Shown: in pieces, positions 28,550 through 39,216 of the stretch
Layout: each line of letters opens with the position of its first letter
How positions within the stretch are numbered: position 1 is the stretch's first letter
Source of the DNA: Psychromonas sp. MME1
GTDB lineage: Bacteria > Pseudomonadota > Gammaproteobacteria > Enterobacterales > Psychromonadaceae
DNA: 64,000 nt
Reading direction: 5' to 3'
Assembly (NCBI RefSeq): GCF_041080865.1
Contig: NZ_CP160906.1
Span: 2,852,001 to 2,916,000, forward strand
The notes under the pieces: model-generated
Told to the model about the DNA's origin: nothing
Database searches by the model: none
The model's input: only the letters and a program-made list of their open reading frames with translations
Translations under genes and position numbers: made by a program

Positions 28550-30835
28550 ATGACTAAATTAAACGAAGACTTTACATCTGCCTGGGATGGCTTTGCTGGT
28601 GATACATGGAAAACCGAAGTTAATGTTCGTGACTTTATCCAACAAAACTATACGCCATTTGATGGTGATGAAAGCTTTTTAGCGGGTGCAACCGAAGCAA
28701 CTAATGTGCTTTGGGAAAAAGTAATGGAAGGCATCAAGCTAGAAAATGCGACTCACGCACCAGTTGATTTCGATACAGATGTTGTTTCGACTATCACTGC
28801 ACACGATGCAGGTTATATCAACAAAGACCTAGAAACGATTGTAGGCCTACAAACTGAAAAACCATTGAAACGTGCGATTATCCCTAATGGTGGTATTCGT
28901 ATGATCGATGGTTCTTGTAAAGTTTACGGTAAAGAATTAGATGCAGGTATTCGTAAAACTTATTCTGAATACCGCAAAACACACAACCAAGGTGTATTCG
29001 ATGTTTACACAGGTGACATTCTTAAATGTCGTAAATCAGGTGTATTAACAGGTTTACCAGATGCGTATGGCCGTGGTCGTATCATTGGTGATTACCGTCG
29101 TGTTGCTCTATACGGTATCGATTTCTTAATGGCTGAAAAAGCGAAACAGCATAAGAGCCTAGAAGCAGAATTAGTGGCAGGTACGTCATTAGAAGACACC
29201 ATGAAATTGCGTGAAGAGATCTTCGAGCAATACCGTGCTCTAGCTCAAATGAAAGAAATGGCTGCTAAATATGGCTCTGATATATCAGGCCCAGCAACAA
29301 ACGCAAAAGAAGCTATTCAGTGGACTTATTTTGGTTACCTAGCGGCAATCAAATCTCAGAATGGTGCAGCGATGTCATTTGGTCGTACTGCAACATTCTT
29401 AGATATCTTCATCGAAAAAGATTTACAAGCTGGTAAATTAACTGAAGAAGGCGCACAAGAGCTTATTGACCACTTAGTAATGAAGCTACGTATGGTTCGC
29501 TTCCTTCGCACACCAGAATATGATGATCTATTCTCTGGTGACCCTATCTGGGCAACTGAGTCTATCGGTGGTATGGGTGTTGACGGTCGTACACTAGTTA
29601 CTAAAAACTGTTTCCGTTTCTTACACACGCAATACACAATGGGCCCATCTCCAGAGCCTAACATCACTGTTTTATGGTCTGAAAGCTTACCTACAAACTT
29701 CAAAAAATACTGTGCAAAAGTATCTATCGATACTTCTTCTATCCAGTACGAAAATGATGACTTAATGCGTACTGACTTTGGTAACGATGATTACGCTATC
29801 GCATGTTGTGTGTCACCAATGATTGTTGGTAAACAGATGCAATTCTTTGGTGCTCGTGCCAACCTTGCTAAAACATTGCTATACGCAATCAATGGCGGCG
29901 TAGATGAGAAATCTAAAGCACAAGTTGGGCCAAAAACACTACCTGCTATCACAGGTGAAGTTCTTAACTATGACGAAGTTTATTCTAACTTAGATCACTT
30001 CATGGATTGGTTAGCAGAGCAATATGTCACTGCGTTAAACTGTATCCATTACATGCACGATAAATACAGCTATGAAGCAGCGCTAATGGCGCTTCATGAC
30101 CGCGATGTTTCTCGTACAATGGCATGTGGTATTGCGGGACTTTCAATTGCTGCGGATTCTTTAGCTGCAATTAAATATGCAACCGTTAAACCGATTCGTG
30201 ATGAAGATGGTGTTGCTATCGATTTCGAAATTGAAGGTGATTACCCTAAATTTGGTAATAACGACCCACGTGTTGATGATATCGCTTGTGAGCTTGTTGA
30301 AAGCTTCATGAAAAAAATCAAATCACGCCCTATGTACCGCAATGCACGTGCAACACAATCAATTCTTACTATTACATCTAACGTTGTATACGGTAAGAAA
30401 ACAGGTAATACACCTGATGGTCGTCGCGCTGGAATGCCTTTTGCTCCAGGTGCAAACCCTATGCATGGTCGTGATGAAAAAGGTGCTGTTGCATCATTAA
30501 CATCTGTATCTAAACTACCGTTTGCCTACGCTCAAGATGGTATCTCATATACCTTCTCTATCGTACCAAACGCTTTGGGTAAAACAGACGATTCACAAAA
30601 AGCTAACTTAGCAGGTCTAATGGACGGTTACTTTAAGCACACTCCTAACATTGAGGGTGGTCAACACTTAAACGTAAACGTTATGAACCGTGAAATGTTA
30701 TTAGATGCTATGGAAAATCCTGATAAATACCCTCAGTTGACTATCCGTGTATCTGGCTACGCTGTACGTTTTAACTCTTTAACTAAAGAGCAACAAAACG
30801 ATGTAATCAGCCGTACATTCACAGCTACGCTATAA
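28550..30835 (+). CDS. pflB: pyruvate formate-lyase
   Basis: Glycyl-radical enzyme splitting pyruvate and CoA into acetyl-CoA and formate under anoxia. The catalytic Cys pair is in IACCVSPM, and the radical glycine is in RVSGYAVRF near the C-terminus. Length 761 is typical. Codon use is that of a very highly expressed gene. It is followed by a strong hairpin terminator and then pflA, its activase. Confidence 0.98.
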   Translation: MTKLNEDFTSAWDGFAGDTWKTEVNVRDFIQQNYTPFDGDESFLAGATEATNVLWEKVMEGIKLENATHAPVDFDTDVVSTITAHDAGYINKDLETIVGLQTEKPLKRAIIPNGGIRMIDGSCKVYGKELDAGIRKTYSEYRKTHNQGVFDVYTGDILKCRKSGVLTGLPDAYGRGRIIGDYRRVALYGIDFLMAEKAKQHKSLEAELVAGTSLEDTMKLREEIFEQYRALAQMKEMAAKYGSDISGPATNAKEAIQWTYFGYLAAIKSQNGAAMSFGRTATFLDIFIEKDLQAGKLTEEGAQELIDHLVMKLRMVRFLRTPEYDDLFSGDPIWATESIGGMGVDGRTLVTKNCFRFLHTQYTMGPSPEPNITVLWSESLPTNFKKYCAKVSIDTSSIQYENDDLMRTDFGNDDYAIACCVSPMIVGKQMQFFGARANLAKTLLYAINGGVDEKSKAQVGPKTLPAITGEVLNYDEVYSNLDHFMDWLAEQYVTALNCIHYMHDKYSYEAALMALHDRDVSRTMACGIAGLSIAADSLAAIKYATVKPIRDEDGVAIDFEIEGDYPKFGNNDPRVDDIACELVESFMKKIKSRPMYRNARATQSILTITSNVVYGKKTGNTPDGRRAGMPFAPGANPMHGRDEKGAVASLTSVSKLPFAYAQDGISYTFSIVPNALGKTDDSQKANLAGLMDGYFKHTPNIEGGQHLNVNVMNREMLLDAMENPDKYPQLTIRVSGYAVRFNSLTKEQQNDVISRTFTATL

Positions 30836-30882
30836 AAATAAAATTATTAAGGTAAACTTTTATGTTTGCCTGTTATAATTAC

Positions 30883-30919
30883 AGAGGTTTCATCTTCACG
30901 GATGAAACCTCTCTTTTTA
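30883..30919 (+). terminator. intrinsic terminator after pflB
   Basis: AGAGGTTTCATC (30883-30894) and GATGAAACCTCT (30901-30912) form a perfect 12-bp stem with a 6-nt loop, followed by CTTTTTAT. It should end most focA-pflB transcripts before pflA. Confidence 0.9.
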
Positions 30920-30929
30920 TCTGCGAATA

Positions 30930-30974
30930 GCTAATTATTTTTTATTTCTTGGTAAGAGATAAAAAATAATTAGC
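30930..30974 (+). repeat. second long hairpin between pflB and pflA
   Basis: GCTAATTATTTTTTAT (30930-30945) pairs perfectly with ATAAAAAATAATTAGC (30959-30974), and the inner TTCTT and AAGAG also pair, leaving only GGT unpaired. The whole structure is a 21-bp AT-rich hairpin ending about 20 nt before the pflA start codon, followed by TTTTAAGGGG, which includes the pflA ribosome binding site. Confidence 0.75.
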
Positions 30975-30993
30975 TTTTAAGGGGTTATTATTA

Positions 30994-31734
30994 ATGTCGG
31001 TAATTGGACGAGTTCATTCTATTGAAACCTGTGGCACTGTTGATGGGCCAGGAATACGCTTTATTATATTTTTACAGGGCTGTTTAATGCGCTGTAAATA
31101 TTGTCATAATCGCGATACTTGGGATCTCGAGGGTGGCAAAGAGATGACCGTTGATGAGCTAATGGCTGAATTATTACAATATCGCCATTTTATGAACGCA
31201 TCGGGCGGAGGCATAACTATTTCTGGCGGGGAAGCAATGCTACAGCCCGAATTTGTCCGCGCTATGTTTGAAGCTTGCCGTTTAGAAGGAATACATACCT
31301 GTTTAGACACCAATGGTTTTGTTCGTCGTATCGATGAGACAACAAAAAGTGTTCTCAATGTCGCAGATCTAGTTCTACTCGATATTAAGCAAATGGATAA
31401 TAAAAAGCATATTGATTTAACTCATGTGAGTAATAAATACACGCTAGAGTTTGCACAATATCTTAGTGATAATAATCAAGCGGTTTATTTACGCTATGTT
31501 ATTGTCCCCGGCATCACTGATTGTGTTGAAGATGCACACCAACTCGGTAAATTTATTCAGCCGATGAAAAATATAGAGAAAATAGAACTACTTCCTTACC
31601 ATGAATTGGGTAAGCATAAATGGACTGCAATGGGTGAAATTTATCCTCTTGATGGCGTTCACCCACCATCTAAAGAGACGATGGAAGAAATTAAAAGCAT
31701 TCTTTTACAGTATCACCCCTCTGTTATTTATTAA
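30994..31734 (+). CDS. pflA: pyruvate formate-lyase activating enzyme (radical SAM)
   Basis: Uses a 4Fe-4S cluster and SAM, with electrons from flavodoxin, to install the glycyl radical in PflB. The cluster motif [10 protein letters not shown] (CxxxCxxC) and the glycine-rich SAM motif [13 protein letters not shown] are intact. Length 246 is standard. Ends in its own terminator. Confidence 0.97.
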   Translation: MSVIGRVHSIETCGTVDGPGIRFIIFLQGCLMRCKYCHNRDTWDLEGGKEMTVDELMAELLQYRHFMNASGGGITISGGEAMLQPEFVRAMFEACRLEGIHTCLDTNGFVRRIDETTKSVLNVADLVLLDIKQMDNKKHIDLTHVSNKYTLEFAQYLSDNNQAVYLRYVIVPGITDCVEDAHQLGKFIQPMKNIEKIELLPYHELGKHKWTAMGEIYPLDGVHPPSKETMEEIKSILLQYHPSVIY

Positions 31735-31738
31735 TAAA

Positions 31739-31772
31739 AAATGAAAGGCTTAATCGCCTTTCATTTGTTTTT
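31739..31772 (+). terminator. intrinsic terminator after pflA
   Basis: AAATGAAAGGC (31739-31749) and GCCTTTCATTT (31756-31766) form an 11-bp stem, followed by GTTTTT, right after the pflA stop. Confidence 0.9.
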
Positions 31773-31781
31773 GAGCCCTTT

Positions 31782-32600
31782 ATGAGTAATTTTATTTGCC
31801 CCCTTTGCCAAACACCATTACAGCAAAAGCATCACGGTCAAGTTTGCATTAACAACCATCATTTTGACATGGCTAAAGAGGGGTATATTAACCTACTCCC
31901 AATCAATGCCAAAAAATCTAAAAATCCGGGTGATAATAAAGAGATGATGTCTGCTCGGCGAGCTTTCTTAAATACAGATAGCTACCTCCCCCTAGCCGAA
32001 AAAGTCGCTTTATTAGCCCAACATTATTTACAGGGTCGAGAACAGGCGCAATTGCTTGACCTTGGTTGCGGTGAAGGCTATTACACAAATATATTACAAA
32101 AAACGATGCCTAGCACACATGTGATTAATGCCTTGGATATTTCTAAAATAGCAATTCGTTATGCAGCGAAACGTTATAAGGGAATTAATTTTTGCGTGGC
32201 GAGTGCCTATGATGTGCCATTACCCGATAATAGTATAGATGCCCTGTTCCGTATCTATGCACCTTCACTGGAAAGTGAATTATTACGCATAATTAAACCA
32301 CTTGGCTATTTAATAACAGTCACCCCTGCACCACGTCATTTATTTCAACTTAGAGAAAAAATATATGAACAGGTCAACAGTCATCCTCAAGAGAACAAAT
32401 CGCCATTAGGGTTTAACAAAATAGAACAGATCAATATCCATTATCTTTTGTCAATTGAACAACCCGATACCTTGCAGAATTTAATTAATATGACGCCCTT
32501 TGCATGGAAATTTAATGATAAAAGCATGGCAGCTCTCTTAGCTGAAAAACAGTGGCAAATAGAGTGCGATTTTAATATTGAAATTTATCAAAAAATATAA
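31782..32600 (+). CDS. rlmA: 23S rRNA (guanine-N1)-methyltransferase RlmA
   Basis: Methylates G745 of 23S rRNA. The N-terminal zinc finger (CPLCQTPL ... CINNHHFD), the linker KEGYINLLP and the SAM-binding DLGCGEGYYTN are characteristic. Length 272 agrees with E. coli RlmA. It ends only 7 nt from convergent yfbV. Confidence 0.92.
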   Translation: MSNFICPLCQTPLQQKHHGQVCINNHHFDMAKEGYINLLPINAKKSKNPGDNKEMMSARRAFLNTDSYLPLAEKVALLAQHYLQGREQAQLLDLGCGEGYYTNILQKTMPSTHVINALDISKIAIRYAAKRYKGINFCVASAYDVPLPDNSIDALFRIYAPSLESELLRIIKPLGYLITVTPAPRHLFQLREKIYEQVNSHPQENKSPLGFNKIEQINIHYLLSIEQPDTLQNLINMTPFAWKFNDKSMAALLAEKQWQIECDFNIEIYQKI

Positions 32601-32607
32601 TTTGAGG

Positions 32608-33051
32608 TTAAATTAGTTCATTCTGCTGCAAAAAATTATCCCCACCCAACTTAAATGCTTTACTTAATAGTAAAGCTAAATCCATATAACGTGGCTGATG
32701 CCCAGAAGTACTCTCGGTATGTCTACGCCCCTGTAATTTACTCTGGATCTCGGCATACCACGAAAGCAACTGTGGTGGTAAGAATAGTTGTGACCGTTTG
32801 CCTAACCAATATAAACCTTGTATCGGCAACCCTAAAATGAAGAAAAGATAAGTCATCAACATTGGCCAATTAAAAAAGTTAGGGTAGATAACAGCTAACA
32901 ATAGAGCTAATACCAGAAAAGCGGGCATAATTGCCATAGATAGTCGAGTATAATAAGCTACTTTACTGTCAATGAATAAACAATTAAGCACCCTTTGTTT
33001 TGGCCAATTTTGTAAATAATTATCGCCTTGTCTAACTATATCAAAAAACAA
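32608..33051 (-). CDS. yfbV: UPF0208 membrane protein YfbV
   Basis: Small inner-membrane protein with two hydrophobic helices; E. coli YfbV helps insulate the chromosome terminus. The FFDIVRQGDNYLQNWP start and LPIQGLYWLGKRS motif match the family. It seems to use a TTG start at 33051 with GGGAG 10 nt upstream, because an in-frame stop lies just beyond and no ATG is available. It is divergent from ackA, as in E. coli. Confidence 0.88.
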   Translation of the reverse strand: MFFDIVRQGDNYLQNWPKQRVLNCLFIDSKVAYYTRLSMAIMPAFLVLALLLAVIYPNFFNWPMLMTYLFFILGLPIQGLYWLGKRSQLFLPPQLLSWYAEIQSKLQGRRHTESTSGHQPRYMDLALLLSKAFKLGGDNFLQQNELI

Positions 33052-33202
33052 TTCAAAAATTCTCCCGGTTCATGAAAAAATACCAGTAAAAGCCACACCA
33101 ATACATTTAACCTATTGTAATACAAAAATTGATTTATGTTAATTTATAAGTAAATTGCGGTTTTTTTATTATTTGTATGAGCGTAGACTGCACTATACAT
33201 TA

Positions 33203-33218
33203 TGTGAGATAAATCACC
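33203..33218. promoter_or_regulatory. CRP-type box upstream of ackA
   Basis: TGTGA-GATAAA-TCACC matches the CRP consensus TGTGA-N6-TCACA at nine of ten conserved positions. It lies in the yfbV-ackA gap about 105 bp before the ackA ATG. A weaker FNR-like sequence TTGAT-TTAT-GTTAA is at 33129-33142. Confidence 0.55.
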
Positions 33219-33322
33219 TCGTTTCAGCTTAGTTTTACGGTGGTTAATGCATTGTTAACGTTTTCAGCATAGCAATTAATTGCTGACCTTTGATTTTTAC
33301 ATTACATTTACTGGAAATTTTC

Positions 33323-34522
33323 ATGATTAATAAACTTGTACTTGTTCTTAACTGCGGTAGTTCATCCCTTAAATTTGCTGTAATAAATGCCGGAAATGGT
33401 GATGAAATCATCAGCGGCATTGCAGAATGCTTTTATCTCCCAGATGCACGCATCAAATGGAAAATTGATGGTAAAAAAGAAGCCGCTAGTCTGTCAGCAA
33501 ATAGCGCTCATTCAGCAGCAATATCTTATATTGTTGAAGAAATCATTAACAAAGAAGCGGGACTCGCAGAAAAATTTGTCGCCATTGGACACCGAATCGT
33601 TCATGGTGGAGAGAAGTTTACCCAATCAGTGATCATTGATGATTGTGTTCTTGAAGGTATCGAAAAATGTGCCTCTCTTGCTCCATTACATAATCCTGCG
33701 CATATTTTAGGTATCAAAGCAGCACAGCGTGCTTTTCCAACGCTTCCACAGGTGGCTGTTTTTGACACCGCTTTTCACCAAACAATGCCTAATAAAGCCT
33801 TTATGTATGCCCTACCTTATAACCTCTATAAAGAAAAAGGTATCCGTCGTTATGGGATGCATGGTACAAGCCATTTATTTGTCAGCCAAGAAGCCGCAAA
33901 ACTACTTAACAAACCAATTAACGAACTTAACGTAATTTCAGCTCATTTAGGTAATGGCGCGTCAGTTACCGCAATCAAAAATGGTAAAAGTGTAGACACA
34001 AGCATGGGAATGACACCCCTTGAAGGATTAGTAATGGGGACGCGCTGTGGTGATATTGATCCAAGCATTATTGAACATTTAGTCACCCGCGAAGGATATA
34101 GCTTAACTGGTGTTATGGATATGCTTCAAAAACAGAGTGGCTTATTAGGTATTTCAGGTTTATCAAGCGATTTTAGAGATATAACAGAGCACAGTGAAGA
34201 AGGCCACTCTGGCGCCATTCTAGCCTTAGAGATGTTTTGTTACCGATTAGCAAAATACATTGCTTCATTTGCAGTCCCGTTAGGTCGTATTGATGCTATT
34301 ATATTCACCGGTGGCATTGGTGAAAATGCATCAATCGTACGTACAAAAGTGCTAGAACAACTTGCTATTTTCGGTTACCAAATTGATACTGAAAAAAATA
34401 AAGAAACAATCTTAGGCAAACAAGGAATTATTACACAAGAAGGCTCTCCTCTTGTGCTAGTTATCCCAACCAATGAAGAGTGGGTGATTGCACAAGATTC
34501 AGCTAGACTTGTCTCTATTTAA
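33323..34522 (+). CDS. ackA: acetate kinase
   Basis: Interconverts acetyl phosphate and acetate, making ATP in fermentation. ASKHA-fold signatures [36 protein letters not shown] and [10 protein letters not shown] are intact. The ATG at 33323 (399 aa) is chosen because CTGGAAA precedes it by 5 nt and it aligns with known AckA; an earlier TTG would add 11 unlike residues. pta follows 64 nt later. Confidence 0.97.
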   Translation: MINKLVLVLNCGSSSLKFAVINAGNGDEIISGIAECFYLPDARIKWKIDGKKEAASLSANSAHSAAISYIVEEIINKEAGLAEKFVAIGHRIVHGGEKFTQSVIIDDCVLEGIEKCASLAPLHNPAHILGIKAAQRAFPTLPQVAVFDTAFHQTMPNKAFMYALPYNLYKEKGIRRYGMHGTSHLFVSQEAAKLLNKPINELNVISAHLGNGASVTAIKNGKSVDTSMGMTPLEGLVMGTRCGDIDPSIIEHLVTREGYSLTGVMDMLQKQSGLLGISGLSSDFRDITEHSEEGHSGAILALEMFCYRLAKYIASFAVPLGRIDAIIFTGGIGENASIVRTKVLEQLAIFGYQIDTEKNKETILGKQGIITQEGSPLVLVIPTNEEWVIAQDSARLVSI

Positions 34523-34586
34523 CTATTTTTAATAATAAACAGGGCCGCCCCTGCTTAATAATTAACTTATCGACTAAGGATTTATC

Positions 34587-36764
34587 ATGTCTCGTACAAT
34601 AATGCTCATTCCCATTGGCTCAGGTGTTGGTGTCACATCTGTAAGTCTTGGAATGGTTCGCGCTATGGAGCGCCAAGGCGTTGCCGTTAATTTTTATAAA
34701 CCTATTGCTCAGCCTCGACCTGGAGACAGTGGACCAGAACGTTCGACTGCAACATTACGCAATGGTTCATCAATCAACCCTCCAGAGCCTTTTGCCATTA
34801 AATATGCTGAAAACTTGATTTCATCAGGGCGAACATCTGAATTGTTAGAAAATATCGTTGAACGTTTTCGCCAAGGCACAAAAGAGAGTGACGTTACTAT
34901 CGTAGAAGGGTTAGTACCTACGGATAAACATCAATTCGCTAATGAAATAAACTATAGCATTGCCAAAGCATTAAGTGCTGATATGGTCTTTGTAACTCAC
35001 CCGAGTAATGACACATCGCAACAACTTAAAGAACGCATGGAAATTGCAATATCCTCTTTTGGCGGCAAAAAAAATAAGCGTATCGCTGGGTGTATCATTA
35101 ATAAAGTTGGTGCTCCCGTTGATGAAAATGAAAAAATGCGCCCCGATCTAACTGAAATGTTTGATATTCCTGATAGTGTTGCTAATAACAACCTAGAAGT
35201 TCTACAAATGTTCAGCAAAAGTCCATTGCCTATTCTGGGCTGCATTCCTTGGAGTGCTGAACTTATCGCACCACGAGTAAAAGATCTTGCCACACACCTT
35301 GAAGCAAAAGTACTCAACAAAGGTGATATTGAAAATCGCCGTTTGCACAATGTTATCTTTTGTGCACGTTCTATTCCCAATATGGTTGAGCATTTCAAAG
35401 CAGGTTCAATGCTAGTGACCTCGGGCGACCGAAGCGATGTGATCATTGCTGCTTGTTTAGCTGTAATGAACGGCATGAAAATTGGTTGTTTATTGTTGAC
35501 GGGAGATTATCATCCAGAAGAAGAGGTGCTTAAACTCTGTAAGCAAGCAATGCTATCTGGCTTACCTATATTATTAATAAAAAGTAATACATGGCAAACC
35601 GCGCAACGCCTTCAAAACTTTAATATGGAAATTCCCATTGATGATATGGAACGTATTGAAAAAGTACAAGAATATATCGCTAGCCATATCGATAAGCACT
35701 GGCTCAATACACTAACAAAAGATTCATCATTGGCACGTCGTTTATCACCACCAGCCTTCCGTTACCACTTAACGGAGCTTGCTCGTCGAGCAAACCAACG
35801 CATCGTATTACCTGAAGGTGAAGAACCTCGTACAATTCAAGCGGCGCTTATCTGTGCTCAACGCGGTATTGCAAAACCTGTTTTATTAGGTGATCCAGAA
35901 GAGATTCAGCGCGTAGCAACACAGCAAGGTATCGTTTTAACCGATGAAGTAGAAATCATCAATCCTGTTCATGTAATTGAACGTTATATCGCACCAATGG
36001 TCGAACTACGTAAATCTAAAGGCTTGACAGAAGTGGTTGCACGTGAACAATTGCAAGATACTGTTGTCCTTGGCACTATGATGTTAGCTGAGAATGAAGT
36101 AGCAGGCTTGGTTTCTGGTGCGATTCACACGACTGCCAACACCATTCGCCCACCACTACAGCTAATAAAAACAGCGCCAGGTGCAAGCATCGTTTCTTCT
36201 ATCTTCTTTATGTTACTACCAGACCAAGTATTGGTTTATGGTGATTGTGCTATTAACCCAGATCCTACCGCTGAACAACTTGCTGATATTGCCATTCAAT
36301 CTGCCGATTCTGCCATTGCTTTTGGTATTGACCCTAAAGTTGCAATGATAAGCTACTCAACAGGCACCTCTGGGGCAGGTAGCGATGTTGACAAAGTACG
36401 TGAAGCAACAAAAATTGCACAACAACGTCGCCCAGACCTACTTATTGATGGCCCACTACAATACGATGCAGCGGTCATGGAAAATGTAGCGAAAAGCAAA
36501 GCACCGAACTCTAAGGTGGCAGGACAAGCAACTGTATTTATATTCCCTGACTTAAATACGGGTAATACAACATACAAAGCTGTACAGCGAAGCGCAGACT
36601 TAATCAGTATTGGTCCAATGCTACAGGGGATGCGCAAGCCAGTAAACGATCTGTCGCGTGGCGCATTAGTCGACGATATTGTTTATACTATTGCATTAAC
36701 CGCTATCCAAGCGACACAAGCTCAAGAAAAAAATGGGTTACAAGAAAAGCCTGTTAAAAAATAG
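34587..36764 (+). CDS. pta: phosphate acetyltransferase
   Basis: Converts acetyl-CoA and phosphate to acetyl phosphate. The long form (725 aa) has an N-terminal BioD-like P-loop domain ([14 protein letters not shown]), a central DRTGG domain and the C-terminal catalytic PTA domain ([12 protein letters not shown] ... [16 protein letters not shown]). Operon with ackA, ending in a strong terminator. Confidence 0.97.
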   Translation: MSRTIMLIPIGSGVGVTSVSLGMVRAMERQGVAVNFYKPIAQPRPGDSGPERSTATLRNGSSINPPEPFAIKYAENLISSGRTSELLENIVERFRQGTKESDVTIVEGLVPTDKHQFANEINYSIAKALSADMVFVTHPSNDTSQQLKERMEIAISSFGGKKNKRIAGCIINKVGAPVDENEKMRPDLTEMFDIPDSVANNNLEVLQMFSKSPLPILGCIPWSAELIAPRVKDLATHLEAKVLNKGDIENRRLHNVIFCARSIPNMVEHFKAGSMLVTSGDRSDVIIAACLAVMNGMKIGCLLLTGDYHPEEEVLKLCKQAMLSGLPILLIKSNTWQTAQRLQNFNMEIPIDDMERIEKVQEYIASHIDKHWLNTLTKDSSLARRLSPPAFRYHLTELARRANQRIVLPEGEEPRTIQAALICAQRGIAKPVLLGDPEEIQRVATQQGIVLTDEVEIINPVHVIERYIAPMVELRKSKGLTEVVAREQLQDTVVLGTMMLAENEVAGLVSGAIHTTANTIRPPLQLIKTAPGASIVSSIFFMLLPDQVLVYGDCAINPDPTAEQLADIAIQSADSAIAFGIDPKVAMISYSTGTSGAGSDVDKVREATKIAQQRRPDLLIDGPLQYDAAVMENVAKSKAPNSKVAGQATVFIFPDLNTGNTTYKAVQRSADLISIGPMLQGMRKPVNDLSRGALVDDIVYTIALTAIQATQAQEKNGLQEKPVKK

Positions 36765-36778
36765 AAAACTTTATAAAT

Positions 36779-36826
36779 AAAAAAGCCGCTCATTCATGTT
36801 ACTACATAAATGAGCGGCTTTTTTAT
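36779..36826 (+). terminator. intrinsic terminator after pta
   Basis: AAGCCGCTCATT (36783-36794) pairs with AATGAGCGGCTT (36809-36820), followed by TTTTTT. Preceding A tracts could let it work on the other strand too. Confidence 0.92.
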
Positions 36827-37008
36827 TGAAGTGAAACTACGTTTCACTCTTGTTATTGATTTTTGCAATTAGAATAAGCAATTACTGCAATTGATAAATT
36901 TAGGATGTAAATTATAAAGGTGATTTAGAGATAGCCTTGTTGAATCGAAACAATCTCTATGCATCACAAATATTAACGCTGTTTTGGTTATCCCCCTTAT
37001 TTTCCAAT

Positions 37009-38580
37009 CTAGACTTTAAGTTTTTTATCTTGCCCAACCAAAGCATGTTCTATTTCTTCAAGACTTTTATTCTTGGTTTCGGGCAACAGTGGCCATAAGA
37101 GTATTAGCCCTATTAACCCAAACATTGAATAAATTAAGAAAGTATTAGCTGCACCAAAAGTAGCAAGCTGCCATGGGAAAAATTGCTGAATCAAATAGCT
37201 AGCAATACTCGTAACCAACGCGAAAAGAGGGATCGCCACACTTCGTACCGAGTTAGGAAATATCTCTGAGAATAAAACCCACATAATAGGACCAATTGAT
37301 ATATGAAACGCCGCTATAAAAGCCAGAATACCAATAAGTACCAAAATAGGGTTAACATTGATAGATGCTTCAATAATATGCCCTTCATTTAAACGCAAAG
37401 CATTAGCATCATAATTATTCGCTAACATTGCTTTAAAACTAACATCTGTATCGAAGTGCTTACCTAGTTGCGCAGTAAGTGGAGCGGTATCAATCACATT
37501 TTCAAGTTTTTCAATGGTTTGTTCGTTAACACTATAGGTAGCATTATTAAAGCCGTACCAACAGGTTGCATGGCTTATTACAACAACCGATAGACCTAAT
37601 ATCAACAATGGTTTACGCCCCACTTTATCGATAAAAAATATGGCGAGCACAGTAAATACAACGCTAGTTACGCCAATGTAGATCGCTTGCTGAAATGATG
37701 CATTAACACCAAAGCCAATTTGTTCAAATACTGTTGGGGCATAAAACAAAATAGCATTCATGCCAGTTACACCCTGCACTACCGCCATAATAAAACCGAT
37801 GGCAAATACCGTTTTCATTGGTGAAGAAAATAGTAATTTTAATTGCTGGGTAATGTTTTCTGTTTCTTTGTGTTCATTTAGGTTCTGCTGGATTTCAGAT
37901 TGTACTTGAGCGGCCTGCTGTTCAGGTAATATTTTATTGAGCACGACTAGTGCTTCTTCATGTTTACCTTTCATTGATAGCCAGCGTGGAGATTCAGGTA
38001 CTCTAATTAATAGTAAAACCCAAGCTACAGCAGGAATAAGCTCTGAAGCGAGCATGGTACGCCAGATATTACTCGAAGAAAATAACAGTGAACTTTCGTT
38101 CACATGTATGACTAAGTAATAGTTAATAAAATATGCGGCTAACAAACCTATTACAATATTGAATTGGTTAGCCGAAACTAATCTGCCTCGCTGTTTAGCG
38201 GGCGCTATTTCACCAATATACATAGATGCCAAGGATAAAGAACTAAAGGCTAATCCTCCAATAAATCTAGCACTCACTAGCATCATGAAGCTTGTCGCCA
38301 AAGCCGATATTAGAGCGGAAAATAAATACAATATAGCAACAATAATGAGTGTTTTCTTTCGCCCTAAAGCATCTGCTGCTTTACCAGCAAAAAGTAAAGC
38401 TATAACCGCACCAAGGCTAGGTGCACTCACAACAACACCAATTTCAATATTACTAAGAGAAAACTCAGCGGCGATGTAACGCACCGTACCAGAAATAATA
38501 GCGGCATCCAAGCCAAAGACAAAACCTCCAATTGCAACGATTAACGCATACTTATAAGCGTTATATGTTTTTATATTCAT
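37009..38580 (-). CDS. MFS sugar porter (sugar:H+ or sugar:Na+ symporter)
   Basis: Twelve-helix transporter of the MFS sugar-porter family, with the signatures GFVFGLDAAIISG, ADALGRKKT, PESPRWLSMKGKHEEAL, DKVGRKPLL and PLLPETKNKSLEEIE. At 523 residues it is longer than XylE-type porters owing to a roughly 75-residue polar insertion between two helices (about residues 340-415). Substrate not predictable. The upstream region carries three AATTGGTT repeats. Confidence 0.88.
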   Translation of the reverse strand: MNIKTYNAYKYALIVAIGGFVFGLDAAIISGTVRYIAAEFSLSNIEIGVVVSAPSLGAVIALLFAGKAADALGRKKTLIIVAILYLFSALISALATSFMMLVSARFIGGLAFSSLSLASMYIGEIAPAKQRGRLVSANQFNIVIGLLAAYFINYYLVIHVNESSLLFSSSNIWRTMLASELIPAVAWVLLLIRVPESPRWLSMKGKHEEALVVLNKILPEQQAAQVQSEIQQNLNEHKETENITQQLKLLFSSPMKTVFAIGFIMAVVQGVTGMNAILFYAPTVFEQIGFGVNASFQQAIYIGVTSVVFTVLAIFFIDKVGRKPLLILGLSVVVISHATCWYGFNNATYSVNEQTIEKLENVIDTAPLTAQLGKHFDTDVSFKAMLANNYDANALRLNEGHIIEASINVNPILVLIGILAFIAAFHISIGPIMWVLFSEIFPNSVRSVAIPLFALVTSIASYLIQQFFPWQLATFGAANTFLIYSMFGLIGLILLWPLLPETKNKSLEEIEHALVGQDKKLKV

Positions 38581-38629
38581 TTTTTATCCTCAAGGGGTGA
38601 TATCAAATGTTATTTAAACACTTTTGGAC

Positions 38630-38682
38630 AACCAATTTAGTGAGATAGATCGTAATTGGTTGATCTTCAGTAAAAATTGGTT
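38630..38682. promoter_or_regulatory. three AATTGGTT repeats, candidate operator of the sugar porter gene
   Basis: AACCAATT (38630-38637), AATTGGTT (38654-38661) and AATTGGTT (38675-38682) lie 50-102 bp upstream of the start codon. The two direct copies are 21 bp apart, two helical turns, and the first copy is inverted. This looks like a multi-site operator for an unknown regulator. Confidence 0.5.
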
Positions 38683-39009
38683 AGCAAAAAATAATCATTA
38701 AAGGATAAAAGTTAGAAACAATGGAAAATAAATTGAGATTGATTAATAGGGAGAGAGATGAAAAGTAAATGGAGTTATAGCAATTGAAATTCTATTTTAC
38801 TGGTAAAAATATCTTCGTTTCTCGTAGCAAGTTTCACAGGAGAGCACGATAGACATCACCTTAATTATCTAATTGAGCGCTTTCCTCCATCAATTTAAAT
38901 GAACCTTAATTAATTTGATGTAAATTAAGAGTTAAAAAAGCAAGAGTAGACTATAGATGGCCCATTACCCCATATGTTTGTTGAGCAAGGAATGATTAAT
39001 TAACACTAT
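38683..39009. other. gene-free stretch
   Basis: AT-rich sequence with no credible open reading frame. CATCAATTTAAAT (38888-38900) and ATTAATTTGATG form an imperfect inverted repeat that might end transcription of the HTH reading frame on the minus strand. Nothing else recognised. Confidence 0.4.
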
Positions 39010-39216
39010 TCAATTTATACGCAAGGAGGAGAGTTCCATCATGCTGTTTATCTGCAATTTTTTAAATATTCTATATTTATATGTGCTGACCGTTTTTTGA
39101 TCAATATTAAGTTTATTAGCGACCATCTTGTTATTTAAACCGCTCATTAACGCATTTAAAACTTCAAGTTCTCGTTTTGATAGGCTATCGAATGCAGAGG
39201 ATCTTTTTTTTTTCAT
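39010..39216 (-). pseudogene. LuxR-type HTH output domain, out of frame with the upstream REC-EAL-REC gene
   Basis: The 68 residues form a GerE/LuxR helix-turn-helix (LSKRELEVLNALMSGLNNKMVANKL ... KTVSTYKYRIFKKL), as in NarL-family response regulators. It overlaps the upstream gene by 32 nt in another frame. At the A10 run (minus strand, 39213-39204) removal of one A joins both frames into one protein of about 590 residues. Its own ATG lies at the start of that run but has no clear Shine-Dalgarno sequence, so it is more likely the C-terminal domain of a split gene than a separate one. Confidence 0.7.

Noticed and set aside
33115..33131. Third HexR-type site before ackA
   Set aside because: TGTAATACAAAAATTGA keeps one half-site; the other half does not match.
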